NCBI GenBank assembly: GCA_032124675.1
Contig: JAQBDA010000240.1
Location: forward strand, 1-25,373
DNA: 25,373 nucleotides
DNA from: JAQBDA01 sp032124675
GTDB taxonomy: Bacteria > Chloroflexota > Anaerolineae > Anaerolineales > UBA4823
Reading direction: 5' to 3'
Shown: positions 6,576 through 14,909 of the stretch, piece by piece
Numbering within the stretch: position 1 is the stretch's first letter
Layout of the letters: every line of letters begins with the position of its first letter
Program-made: the position numbers and the translations under genes
Notes under the pieces: generated by a model
What the model saw: the letters and a program-made list of their open reading frames with translations, nothing else
Told to the model about the DNA's origin: nothing
Databases searched by the model: none

Positions 6576-9026
6576 ATGAAGGAACAACCAGTCTATATAC
6601 CTGCAGAGATCGAACCGAAATGGCAGGCGAAATGGGAAGCTGATGGGTTATACCATTCAGATATCGATCCCTCCAGACAGAAACATTATGCTCTGACGAT
6701 GCTGCCGTATCCCTCGGGTGATCTGCATATTGGGCATTGGTACGCCATGACACCATCGGATTCACGGGCCCGCTTCATGAGAATGCGAGGCTATAATGTC
6801 GTGTTTCCGATGGGCTTCGACGCTTTTGGGCTTCCGGCTGAGAACGCAGCCATCAAGCGCGGCATCCATCCGAAGGAATGGACGTATTCCAATATCGACC
6901 GCATGCGTGAGCAATTGAAAAGCATGGGTACGATGATCGATTGGCGTCGTGAGGCGATCTCTGCTGACCCGCAATACTATCACTGGTCGGAGTGGTTCTT
7001 CACTCAATTACGGAAGAACGGTCTTGTATATCGCAAGATGTCACCGGTAGATTGGTGCCCGCACTGCAATACCACCCTGGCCCGCGAACAGGTATGGGGT
7101 GAAGACCGCCATTGTGAGCGCTGCGGGACCCCTGTAATCAAGAAAGACCTGGAACAGTGGTTTTTTCGGACCACTCAATATGCGGACGAACTGCTGGATT
7201 TCTCCCATATTGATTGGCCGGATAGGGTTCAGGCATTACAAACCAATTGGATCGGACGCTCTGATGGGACATCAGTGGTCTTCTTTACGGAAAGCGGCGA
7301 TACGCTGGATATCTTCACCACTCGTCCGGATACGTTATGGGGTGCGACATTCATGGTGCTTGCACCGGAGCACCCGCTGGTCGGAAAGGTGACTTCTAAG
7401 GAACAGAAAAAGGTAGTCGATGCATACATTCACCAGGCAGTGCGGCAAACGGATATCCAACGCGAAGCTCTAGATAAGGACAAGACCGGCGTGTTCACCG
7501 GCGGCTACGCTATCAATCCGGTGAATAATGAACGTATCCCCATCTGGATTGCTGATTACGTCCTGATGACCTATGGCACCGGAGCGATCATGGCTGTCCC
7601 TGCGCATGACCAGCGTGACTTCGAGTTCGCCCGGATGTATGGACTGGAGGTGCGTGTCGTCATTCAGCCCGATGATACGCCTGCACTGGATGGCAATAGC
7701 ATGACGGAAGCCATTCCAGCCTACGGCGCGATGGTCAACTCAGGGCCGTTGAGCGACACTCCGGCTGATCTGGCATTTGATCGGACGATAGAATTCCTTG
7801 AAGAGAGCGGTATCGGACACTTCACTGTGAACTACCGGCTGCGCGACTGGTTGATCTCACGCCAGCGATACTGGGGCGCGCCGATCCCGGTCATATATTG
7901 CCCCGTGCATGGCGCTGTGGATGTCCCAGAGGATCAGCTTCCAGTAATGCTGCCGGATGATGTCGAGTGGCTGCCGACCGGAGAATCACCGCTGAAGCTG
8001 CATCCCACCTGGAAGTACACTACCTGTCCGCTGTGTGGTGAGCCAGCCGAGCGCGAGACCGACACGATGGATACCTTTATGTGCTCGTCCTGGTACCATC
8101 TGCGGTATTTAAGCCCGGAATACACCATGGGACCCTTCGATCCACAGGAGTACGATTACTGGATGCCGGTCGATACATATACCGGTGGCATCGAACACGC
8201 CACGATGCACCTCATCTATACTCGCTTCTTTCACAAGGCGCTGCGAGATATTGGTGTTGTAAAAGGACCGGAACCCATGCTGCAGCTACGCAACCAGGGA
8301 ATTGTACTGGGTGAGGACTCTGAGAAGATGTCCAAGAGCAGAGGCAATGTCATTGCTCCGGATAATCTCGTTGCGCAGTATGGGGCTGATACCGTGCGGG
8401 CTTACCTGGTGTTCTTCGCGCGTTGGGATTTGGGTGGACCATGGAATAGCAGCGGGATAGAGGGCAGTGTACGCTGGGTGCGGCGGGTTTGGAATTTATT
8501 TACAGAGCCAGTGCCGGCAGGCAAACCTGCAAAGCATGAGCTGCGCTCATTACGCCGCAAAGTGCACCAGACTCTACAGCGGGTGACGCATGACTTCGAA
8601 AACTTCGAGTTCAACACTATCATCTCCAGTCTGATGGAGCTGCTGAATGAAATGTACCGTCTGCGCGAGCAAGGTGTGGGCGGCAGCTCAGAATGGGAGG
8701 AAGCGGTTGATATCTACCTGCGTATGATGGCACCGGTGACACCCCATGTAGCAGAGGAGCTGTGGAGTCGCCTCGGTAAACCATACTCTGTCCATACCCA
8801 ACCCTGGCCAGAGGTGGATGAATCCGCTGCTGAAGAAGAACAGATTACTCTGGTTGTGCAGGTCAATGGGAAGCTGCGTGACCGGATCGATGTGCCTGCA
8901 GCCATATCGGAAGCCGAAGCAAAGCAATTAGCGCTGGCGAGCAGCTCGATTCAGAGGCATCTTGATGGGCGAGAGCCGAAAAAGGTAATTTACGTACCCG
9001 GAAAACTGGTCAATATTGTCGGATAA
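6576..9026 (+). CDS. leuS: Leucyl-tRNA synthetase, second paralogue
   Basis: A complete 816-residue LeuRS with textbook motifs: MLPYPSGDLHIGH (HIGH 51-54), a four-cysteine zinc site (C161, C164, C180, C183), editing domain TTRPDT (248-253) and GTGAIMAVPAHDQRD (334-348, with D345), and the catalytic loop EKMSKSRGN (KMSKS 584-588). The C-terminal domain with VQVNGKLRD and VIYVPGKLVNIVG is present. A good AGGAG precedes the ATG. It differs from its upstream neighbour around HIGH, in the zinc cluster, across the ~100-135 region and in the KMSKS context, so the two belong to different LeuRS subgroups rather than a recent duplication. It is the more canonical copy. ridA follows 10 nt downstream. 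Confidence 0.95.
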   Translation: MKEQPVYIPAEIEPKWQAKWEADGLYHSDIDPSRQKHYALTMLPYPSGDLHIGHWYAMTPSDSRARFMRMRGYNVVFPMGFDAFGLPAENAAIKRGIHPKEWTYSNIDRMREQLKSMGTMIDWRREAISADPQYYHWSEWFFTQLRKNGLVYRKMSPVDWCPHCNTTLAREQVWGEDRHCERCGTPVIKKDLEQWFFRTTQYADELLDFSHIDWPDRVQALQTNWIGRSDGTSVVFFTESGDTLDIFTTRPDTLWGATFMVLAPEHPLVGKVTSKEQKKVVDAYIHQAVRQTDIQREALDKDKTGVFTGGYAINPVNNERIPIWIADYVLMTYGTGAIMAVPAHDQRDFEFARMYGLEVRVVIQPDDTPALDGNSMTEAIPAYGAMVNSGPLSDTPADLAFDRTIEFLEESGIGHFTVNYRLRDWLISRQRYWGAPIPVIYCPVHGAVDVPEDQLPVMLPDDVEWLPTGESPLKLHPTWKYTTCPLCGEPAERETDTMDTFMCSSWYHLRYLSPEYTMGPFDPQEYDYWMPVDTYTGGIEHATMHLIYTRFFHKALRDIGVVKGPEPMLQLRNQGIVLGEDSEKMSKSRGNVIAPDNLVAQYGADTVRAYLVFFARWDLGGPWNSSGIEGSVRWVRRVWNLFTEPVPAGKPAKHELRSLRRKVHQTLQRVTHDFENFEFNTIISSLMELLNEMYRLREQGVGGSSEWEEAVDIYLRMMAPVTPHVAEELWSRLGKPYSVHTQPWPEVDESAAEEEQITLVVQVNGKLRDRIDVPAAISEAEAKQLALASSSIQRHLDGREPKKVIYVPGKLVNIVG

Positions 9027-9036
9027 AGGAGTGTCT

Positions 9037-9429
9037 ATGTCAGCAAAGCAGATTGTCGTCACGGATAAAGCACCCAAAGCGATTGGCCCCTACAGCGTAG
9101 CCAATCGATATGCAGACCTGGTGTTTACTGCCGGGCAGCTCGGACTTGACCCGGCTACCATGGAGCTGGTGGAGGGGGGTATCGAAGCTGAAACCAGGCA
9201 GGCGCTGGTCAATATTAAACATGTCCTCGAGGCGGCAGGATCATCCCTTGAACTTGTGCTGAAGACCACAGTCTTCCTGCGCGATATGGGTGATTTCACC
9301 GCTATGAATTCGGTCTACGCTGAATATTTTTCGGATAACTATCCAGCCAGATCGACAGTTCAGGTAGCTGCACTGCCGAAAAACGGGGCCGTAGAAATCG
9401 ATACTGTGGCAATCTTGCTTGATGGATGA
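9037..9429 (+). CDS. ridA: RidA family reactive enamine/imine deaminase
   Basis: RidA (YjgF/YER057c/UK114) hydrolyses 2-aminoacrylate and related imines released by PLP enzymes, protecting other PLP proteins. The protein is 130 residues from the ATG at 9037, the family length. It shows the typical start KAPKAIGPYS, the central FTAGQLGLDP, TTVFLRDMGDFTAMN, and YPARSTVQVAALP with the arginine that binds the substrate carboxylate in active RidA. An AAAGGAG overlapping the end of leuS (9026-9032) sets this start; the frame is open from an upstream codon inside leuS, but that lacks a site. It is the third gene of the leuS-leuS-ridA unit. Confidence 0.93.
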   Translation: MSAKQIVVTDKAPKAIGPYSVANRYADLVFTAGQLGLDPATMELVEGGIEAETRQALVNIKHVLEAAGSSLELVLKTTVFLRDMGDFTAMNSVYAEYFSDNYPARSTVQVAALPKNGAVEIDTVAILLDG

Positions 9430-9545
9430 AAGCACCTTCTATTCCTTCTCAGGGTGGTAAAGAAATCCACAGGGGTCAGCAAGAACCCGCCGATGGTTAG
9501 CGTTTCCTGGTATTAGATCAAAACACAATTAGGACAAAATACCTG

Positions 9546-10535
9546 GTGAACTCACCGACGGCATCAATAATCGTCCCATGTTACAATGAGCAGGCGACCA
9601 TTCGCCTGCTCCTGGAAGCGATCTACGTCCAGACCTATCCCCGCCAAGAGATCGAGGTGCTTATATCTGATGGTCATTCATCAGATGGAACGCGTGAGGT
9701 CATCCAGGCATACAAGGATGAATACCCCGATCTGTCCATTCGTGTCCTTGACAATCCACAGCAGGGCATCCCGTCTGCATTGAATATTGCGATACGTGCT
9801 GCAAAAGGTGAGTTTATCATCCGTATGGATGCACATGCAAAGCCTTACCCGGATTATGTGGAACGCTGTATTAGTGCCTTGAGATCTGGCAAAGGTGATA
9901 ATATCGGTGGAGTATGGGAAATACAACCTGGCGGGACGGGGTGGATGGCGGGGTCCATAGCAGTCGCGGCAGCCCACCCGCTTGGGGTAGGAGATGCCCA
10001 TTACCGGGTTGGGGGTGAGGCGAAAGCGGTAGATACCGTCCCTTTCGGGTCGTACAGGCGCAGCTATGCTGTGCAGATGGGTCTATACGACGAGACCCTC
10101 TTGACCAATGAAGACTACGAGTTCAATACACGGATCCGAAATTCAGGGGGAATCGTCTGGTTCGATCCCGGTATCCGCTCCATCTATTATTCTCGTGGAA
10201 ATATCCTCGCCCTAGCTAACCAGTATTTCCGTTATGGATATTGGAAAGGGAAGATGCTCAGGCGCTACCCATATACATTAAGGTGGAGACAGCTACTCCC
10301 ACCATTACTTGCAGCCAGTCTGCTTATTTTTAGCATCTTAGCATTATTCATCCCGGTGTTCAGATGGTTATTGCTCTTCGAGATCGGGATCTATCTGCTG
10401 GTATTTCTGACAGTAGGTCTGAGCTTAGCCTTGAAAAAAGATGATTTGTCTTTGATTATTGGCTTCCCACTGGCAGTCGCGACGATGCAAGTTTCCTGGG
10501 GCTGCGCACTGCTGTGGAGCATAATACATCGATGA
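9546..10535 (+). CDS. Family 2 glycosyltransferase (ExoA-like), membrane anchored
   Basis: This 329-residue inverting GT-A glycosyltransferase most likely adds a sugar from a nucleotide donor to a lipid-linked exopolysaccharide intermediate. The catalytic domain shows SIIVPCYNEQATI (8-20), VLISDGHSSDGT (38-49), the DxD-like RMDAHA (93-98) and NEDYEFNTRIR (188-198), then an RYGYWKGKML segment. Three or so hydrophobic helices follow (about residues 250-325), placing the active site at the inner membrane face. The start is GTG with AGGA at 9531-9534. It opens the exopolysaccharide operon; its stop overlaps the next start (ATGA). The 116 nt upstream show no clear promoter. Donor and acceptor cannot be told. 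Confidence 0.88.
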   Translation: MNSPTASIIVPCYNEQATIRLLLEAIYVQTYPRQEIEVLISDGHSSDGTREVIQAYKDEYPDLSIRVLDNPQQGIPSALNIAIRAAKGEFIIRMDAHAKPYPDYVERCISALRSGKGDNIGGVWEIQPGGTGWMAGSIAVAAAHPLGVGDAHYRVGGEAKAVDTVPFGSYRRSYAVQMGLYDETLLTNEDYEFNTRIRNSGGIVWFDPGIRSIYYSRGNILALANQYFRYGYWKGKMLRRYPYTLRWRQLLPPLLAASLLIFSILALFIPVFRWLLLFEIGIYLLVFLTVGLSLALKKDDLSLIIGFPLAVATMQVSWGCALLWSIIHR

Positions 10536-11968
10536 CCCTCTCAAGACAACTGCGTAAATCCAACCCCTGGAAACCGCGCCCGGGAGAACGCCGCTATTTG
10601 CTTCTGCTGGGAGACTTCTTGATGGCGCTGTTTTCCCTTGTGATTTCCTTGATCTATTGGGGTACCACAGTGCGGTTTATTGATTTCGACCAGCAGTTTC
10701 TTATTGAGCGAGTCCCGATCTGGTTTTACCTGTTGCCCTTTGTTTGGATTGTTCTGCTGATTGAGCTGTACGACGTACATAGAGCAGGAAACTGGCCTTC
10801 AACGATTCGAGGTGTAGCGACCGCTGCACTCATTGGCTTTGTATTGTACCTGGTACTTTATTTTTATTACGTAGACCCGCCTCGTTCCCTCCTGCCGCGC
10901 CGCGGGGTCGCCAGTTTCTTGATACTGGCTTCAATGCTTACGCTAGTGTGGCGCTGGTTGTACATTCGTATATTTACCGCCCAGCAGTTCATGCGCCGGG
11001 TTCTTGTTGTGGGAGCCGGCAATGCCGGACTGACACTCCTGCAGGTTTCTAACGATCTTTGGCCCCCACCATTTTTCGTGGTTGGGATCGTCGATGATGA
11101 CCCCGAGAAGCTTGGCAAAGAAGTAGAAGGGCAGCCGGTCATTGGTTCCAGCGAACAGCTGCTGGAGATCGTCGACCAGCAGAATGTGTCCGATGTTATG
11201 GTTGCAATTACGGGAGAAATGAAAGGACAGATGTTCCAAGCTCTCCTGGATGCACAGCAGCTTGGCGTCGAGATCATCCGCATGCCGCGCGCCTATGAAG
11301 AACTGGTCTCGCGGGTGCCGATCCGGGTATTGGAAGCCGACTGGATATTGCGTTCTTTTGTCGATGAGGCTCGGGTGAGCGGGTTTTACGAACTGGTGAA
11401 AAGATTCCTGGATATTCTCGGTGGTCTGTTTGGGACATTCATCACTATCCTTGCTTTTCCATTCCTGGCACTCGCCATCTTTATCGATGACGGTACGCCG
11501 ATTCTTTACACACAGACAAGGTATGGACGGGGCGGGCAGCCGTACAGGATTATGAAGTTCCGCACAATGCGCAGAGACGCTGAAGCAGACGGTACGCCTA
11601 AATGGGCCAGAGAGGACGATGAACGAGCAACACGGACCGGTCGATTCTTGCGCAAGACACACCTGGATGAGCTGCCCCAATTCTTGAATGTACTGCGTGG
11701 CGAGATGAGCCTGGTAGGGCCGAGGGCAGAAAGACCGGAACTTGTCCAGTTGTTCCAGAAGCAGGTGCCATTTTACCGGGCGCGCTTACTGGTCAAGCCG
11801 GGTATCACGGGCTGGGCGCAGATAAATTTAGGTTATGCATCAACGATCGAGGAAACAGTCGTAAAGTTAGAATATGATCTGTACTATATCAAACATCGCA
11901 ACCTCCTGATGGATTTGATGATCTTGCTTCGCACTCCGGCGACAGTTTTTGGATTTAGAGGCAGGTAG
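10532..11968 (+). CDS. Polyprenyl-phosphate sugar-1-phosphate transferase (WbaP/WcaJ/CpsE type)
   Basis: This integral membrane enzyme starts polysaccharide assembly by moving a sugar-1-phosphate from a nucleotide sugar to undecaprenyl phosphate. About four N-terminal helices (residues 22-148) precede a Rossmann-like central domain (VLVVGAGNAGLTLLQ, 157-171), one further membrane segment (about 292-318) and the C-terminal bacterial sugar transferase domain. The latter carries KFRTM (342-346), DELPQ (379-383) and SLVGPR (393-398). The length (478) is normal for the family. The ATG at 10532 overlaps the upstream stop in ATGA form; a GTG at 10514 is also open. The sugar donor is unknown. The pairing with a GT2 and a dehydratase marks an exopolysaccharide locus. 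Confidence 0.92.
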   Translation: MTLSRQLRKSNPWKPRPGERRYLLLLGDFLMALFSLVISLIYWGTTVRFIDFDQQFLIERVPIWFYLLPFVWIVLLIELYDVHRAGNWPSTIRGVATAALIGFVLYLVLYFYYVDPPRSLLPRRGVASFLILASMLTLVWRWLYIRIFTAQQFMRRVLVVGAGNAGLTLLQVSNDLWPPPFFVVGIVDDDPEKLGKEVEGQPVIGSSEQLLEIVDQQNVSDVMVAITGEMKGQMFQALLDAQQLGVEIIRMPRAYEELVSRVPIRVLEADWILRSFVDEARVSGFYELVKRFLDILGGLFGTFITILAFPFLALAIFIDDGTPILYTQTRYGRGGQPYRIMKFRTMRRDAEADGTPKWAREDDERATRTGRFLRKTHLDELPQFLNVLRGEMSLVGPRAERPELVQLFQKQVPFYRARLLVKPGITGWAQINLGYASTIEETVVKLEYDLYYIKHRNLLMDLMILLRTPATVFGFRGR

Positions 11969-11975
11969 CAATTCG

Positions 11976-13904
11976 ATGAAATTACCCGACCTCGATAGTG
12001 TAAGGCAGTTTATCAGAACCAGGCGAATACCTGCACCAAAAAATTGGATGCTGTTCGTAGGGGATTTATTATTGATTGGAGTTGCGGCGCTTGGCAGCTT
12101 TGCACTGCGGCTGGATATCGGCCCATTGTTCGTCTGGTATCTGCCCCAGGCATATTGGTTTGTGGCTATTGCGCTGATCATGAAACCGGGGGTCTACTAT
12201 ATCTTCGGTCTGTACAGGAGACTGTGGGCTTATGCCAGCACACAAGAATTGCGGTTGATCATTGCCGCGGTAACGACAGCTTCAGTTGGTGTCTCGGTGG
12301 TTGTAGTTATCTTACGTGCCATGCAGGTGCTGCCAAACTTCCCGCGTGGCGTGCTCCCGATCGACTGGCTGCTGTCTCTGGTCCTGGTGGGGAGCTTCCG
12401 GTTTTCCTTGCGCCTGCTGGCAGATACAAGACCTTCGACAGCCGAGCGAAACGGCAGGATGCGGAGGACGCTGATCGTCGGAGCAGGAGATGCCGGGGCG
12501 TTGGTCGTGCGGGAGATGCAAAAGAATCCACAGTTGAATATCATTCCAGTATGCTTCCTGGATGATGATCCTGCCAAGAATAAACTGCAAATCTACGGCA
12601 TCCCTGTCATAGGGACGCTGGAAGACCTGTCCAGAACGATCACCCTGCGCCGGATCGATGAGGTGGTAATCGCCCTTCCCAGCGCGCCGGGTCATGTCGT
12701 TCGAAAAGTTGCCGACATCTGTCGGGGTAAAAATGTACCATTTCGGACAATGCCCGGCATCTACGAGCTGATCGGTGGAAAGGTAAATGTTAATCGCCTA
12801 CGAGATGTAGAGATCTCTGATCTGCTCAGGCGTGAATCCGTGATGATGGACTATCGAATGATTGGTACCCAGCTGGGTGGGCGGAGGGTGCTGGTGACAG
12901 GTGCAGGGGGATCCATAGGGCGGGAGCTGTGCCTCCAGGTTGCACGCTGGCGCCCTGCCGAGCTGGTGCTGCTTGGACATGGGGAAAACAGCATCTTCGA
13001 ATCGCTTCTTGAGATCGAGGAGAATTACCCTTCGCTTCCTTTTCATCCGGTGATCGCCGATGTGCGCGACATCGACCGTATGGGCGTGATCTTCGAGGAT
13101 CATCGCCCGCAGGTCGTTTTCCATGCCGCCGCGCACAAGCATGTTCCCCTGATGGAAGTCAATATCGAAGAAGCCGTCACCAATAATGTTCTCGGGACGC
13201 GCAACGTAACCGAAGTATCCATCAATCACGGCGTCGAGCGGTTTGTGCTGATTTCCACCGACAAAGCAATTCGACCCTCCAGCGTATATGGGGCGACAAA
13301 GCGGCTGGCTGAGTTGCAAGTCTTGGACGCTGCCAACCGGACTGGCCTGGCTTTTTCTGTTGTTCGTTTTGGCAATGTCCTGGGCAGCCGTGGGAGTGTT
13401 ATCCCCCTATTTGAGAATCAGATCGCTCTGGGAGGTCCGGTGACCATCACCCATCCGGATATGGAGCGCTATTTTATGACCATCCCGGAGGCGGTTCATC
13501 TGGTGCTGCAAGCTTCCGCCATGGGGAAAGGCGGGGAAGTGTTTGTGTTGAACATGGGTGAGCAGGTTCGCATCCAAACATTGGCGGAGGACTTGATCCG
13601 TTTATCCGGTCTGGAGCCGGGAAAAGATATCGATATCGTGTTCACCGGAATCCGCCCCGGGGAAAAGCTGAGTGAGGAATTATGGGATAAGAATGCCATC
13701 TATAAACCCACCCAGCATCCCGATATCGTGCTATTGGAAGATGAAGATTTTATTGGAGGGCAGGAGCTGCGCAGAACGGTAAACGACCTGATACATCTTG
13801 CACGTGAGGGGGATACGGCTTCAATCGTGCGCATCTTCGACGAGTTCGTGCCGGGTGCTGTAGTGCGCAGCACACCGCCACCTGATCTGACCTCCATCGT
13901 TTGA
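11976..13904 (+). CDS. Membrane-bound CapD/WbpM-like nucleotide-sugar 4,6-dehydratase
   Basis: Long-form members convert UDP-GlcNAc to a 4-keto-6-deoxy sugar, the first step to diamino- or deoxy-sugars of surface glycans. Four N-terminal helices (about 24-145) are followed by a first Rossmann domain (LIVGAGDAGALVVRE, 166-180) and a catalytic SDR domain with LVTGAGGSIGRE (306-317), HAAAHKHVPLME (383-394) and STDKAIRPSSVYGATKR (427-443). The catalytic-position residue is tyrosine (Y438, with K442), whereas long WbpM/PglF-type enzymes often have methionine there. The frame opens at a TTG (11949), but the ATG at 11976 with AGGT at 11963-11966 is preferred (642 residues), leaving a 7-nt gap to the transferase gene. 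The exact product sugar is not determinable. Confidence 0.92.
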   Translation: MKLPDLDSVRQFIRTRRIPAPKNWMLFVGDLLLIGVAALGSFALRLDIGPLFVWYLPQAYWFVAIALIMKPGVYYIFGLYRRLWAYASTQELRLIIAAVTTASVGVSVVVVILRAMQVLPNFPRGVLPIDWLLSLVLVGSFRFSLRLLADTRPSTAERNGRMRRTLIVGAGDAGALVVREMQKNPQLNIIPVCFLDDDPAKNKLQIYGIPVIGTLEDLSRTITLRRIDEVVIALPSAPGHVVRKVADICRGKNVPFRTMPGIYELIGGKVNVNRLRDVEISDLLRRESVMMDYRMIGTQLGGRRVLVTGAGGSIGRELCLQVARWRPAELVLLGHGENSIFESLLEIEENYPSLPFHPVIADVRDIDRMGVIFEDHRPQVVFHAAAHKHVPLMEVNIEEAVTNNVLGTRNVTEVSINHGVERFVLISTDKAIRPSSVYGATKRLAELQVLDAANRTGLAFSVVRFGNVLGSRGSVIPLFENQIALGGPVTITHPDMERYFMTIPEAVHLVLQASAMGKGGEVFVLNMGEQVRIQTLAEDLIRLSGLEPGKDIDIVFTGIRPGEKLSEELWDKNAIYKPTQHPDIVLLEDEDFIGGQELRRTVNDLIHLAREGDTASIVRIFDEFVPGAVVRSTPPPDLTSIV

Positions 13905-13907
13905 TTC

Positions 13908-14909
13908 ATGCCTGAAGTATCTCCAGCAGGATGGAACCAGTTCGTCACCCGGCACCCATCTGTCCACTTACTGCAAACCTCGGCCTGGGGAGAGTTGAAG
14001 TCGGGTTTTGGTTGGCAGGTGGTCAGGGTTGTCCGGGGAGATTGTGGCGCGCAGGTCTTGGTACGCAAGCTGCAACTTGGTTTGTCCATGGCATACATCC
14101 CCAAGGGTCCCCTGGGACAACAAAGCTGTTGGGGCAGTTTATTTCAGGAAGTTGATCAGGTCTGCAGGAGACATAATTCCATCCTAATGATTGTAGAGCC
14201 AGATCTTTGGAAAGCTGGCGGATTTGCTGCCGGGGATTCTATACCTTCTGGTTTTGATCCCGGACTGCAGAATATTCAACCACCACGCACCATCGTCGTC
14301 ACCCTGGCTGGATCGGAGACCGATATCCTTGCCAGGATGAAGCAAAAGACTCGCTACAATATTCGCCTGGCTCAGAAGCATGGCGTGAAAGTGAGCCAGA
14401 GCACCGATATTGCAGATTTCCATCGCCTGATGTTAGAGACTGGCGAGCGGAATGAATTTGGAATCCACAGCCTTGAATATTACCGGCGTGCCTTTGCGTT
14501 ATTCGCTCCTGAAAATCAGTGTTTGATCTTAACGGCTGAGTACGCAGGTGAACCCGTTGCCACGCTGATGGTATTTGCTTTTGCTGAGCGAGCATGGTAT
14601 TTCTATGGTGCATCGAGCGACTTGCATCGAGAGCACATGCCGACCTACCTGCTTCAGTGGGAAGCTATGCGTTGGGCACGCCAGCAAGGCTGTCTGGAGT
14701 ACGATCTCTGGGGCGTGCCTGATGCTGATGAAGCAATATTAGAAAGCAATTTTATGCAGCGCAGCGATGGTCTGTGGGGGGTATATCGCTTCAAACGCGG
14801 GTTTGGTGGGGAGCTGAGGCGCTCCTTGGGTCCCTGGCAGCGCGTATATAACCAGCCTCTCTATCTCCTCTACCGCTGGTGGGTAAAGCGTAGAAATGTG
14901 GACGCATAA
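13908..14909 (+). CDS. FemAB/FemX-like GNAT-fold aminoacyltransferase, first copy
   Basis: FemAB-type proteins use aminoacyl-tRNA to add amino acids to peptidoglycan stem peptides; homologues in polysaccharide loci may modify other lipid-linked precursors. The 333-residue protein has the usual two GNAT-like halves: an N-terminal part with LLQTSAWGELKSGFGW (21-36) and YIPKGPLG (63-70), then the characteristic LARMKQKTRYNIRLAQ (141-156), and a C-terminal half with AWYFYGASS, MPTYLLQWEAMRWA and CLEYDLWGVPD. No signal peptide is seen, as expected for a cytoplasmic enzyme. It starts 3 nt after the dehydratase stop and overlaps a paralogue by 14 nt. It is shorter than staphylococcal FemA and lacks an obvious coiled-coil arm, so the acceptor is uncertain. 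Confidence 0.85.
   Translation: MPEVSPAGWNQFVTRHPSVHLLQTSAWGELKSGFGWQVVRVVRGDCGAQVLVRKLQLGLSMAYIPKGPLGQQSCWGSLFQEVDQVCRRHNSILMIVEPDLWKAGGFAAGDSIPSGFDPGLQNIQPPRTIVVTLAGSETDILARMKQKTRYNIRLAQKHGVKVSQSTDIADFHRLMLETGERNEFGIHSLEYYRRAFALFAPENQCLILTAEYAGEPVATLMVFAFAERAWYFYGASSDLHREHMPTYLLQWEAMRWARQQGCLEYDLWGVPDADEAILESNFMQRSDGLWGVYRFKRGFGGELRRSLGPWQRVYNQPLYLLYRWWVKRRNVDA

Noticed and set aside
9430..9545. Possible promoter or small RNA between ridA and the glycosyltransferase
   Set aside because: No recognisable -35/-10 pair, terminator or stable stem was found by eye.
10943..11680. 245-residue minus-strand open frame opposite the sugar phosphotransferase
   Set aside because: It is the antisense shadow of a well-supported gene, with no domain or ribosome binding site.
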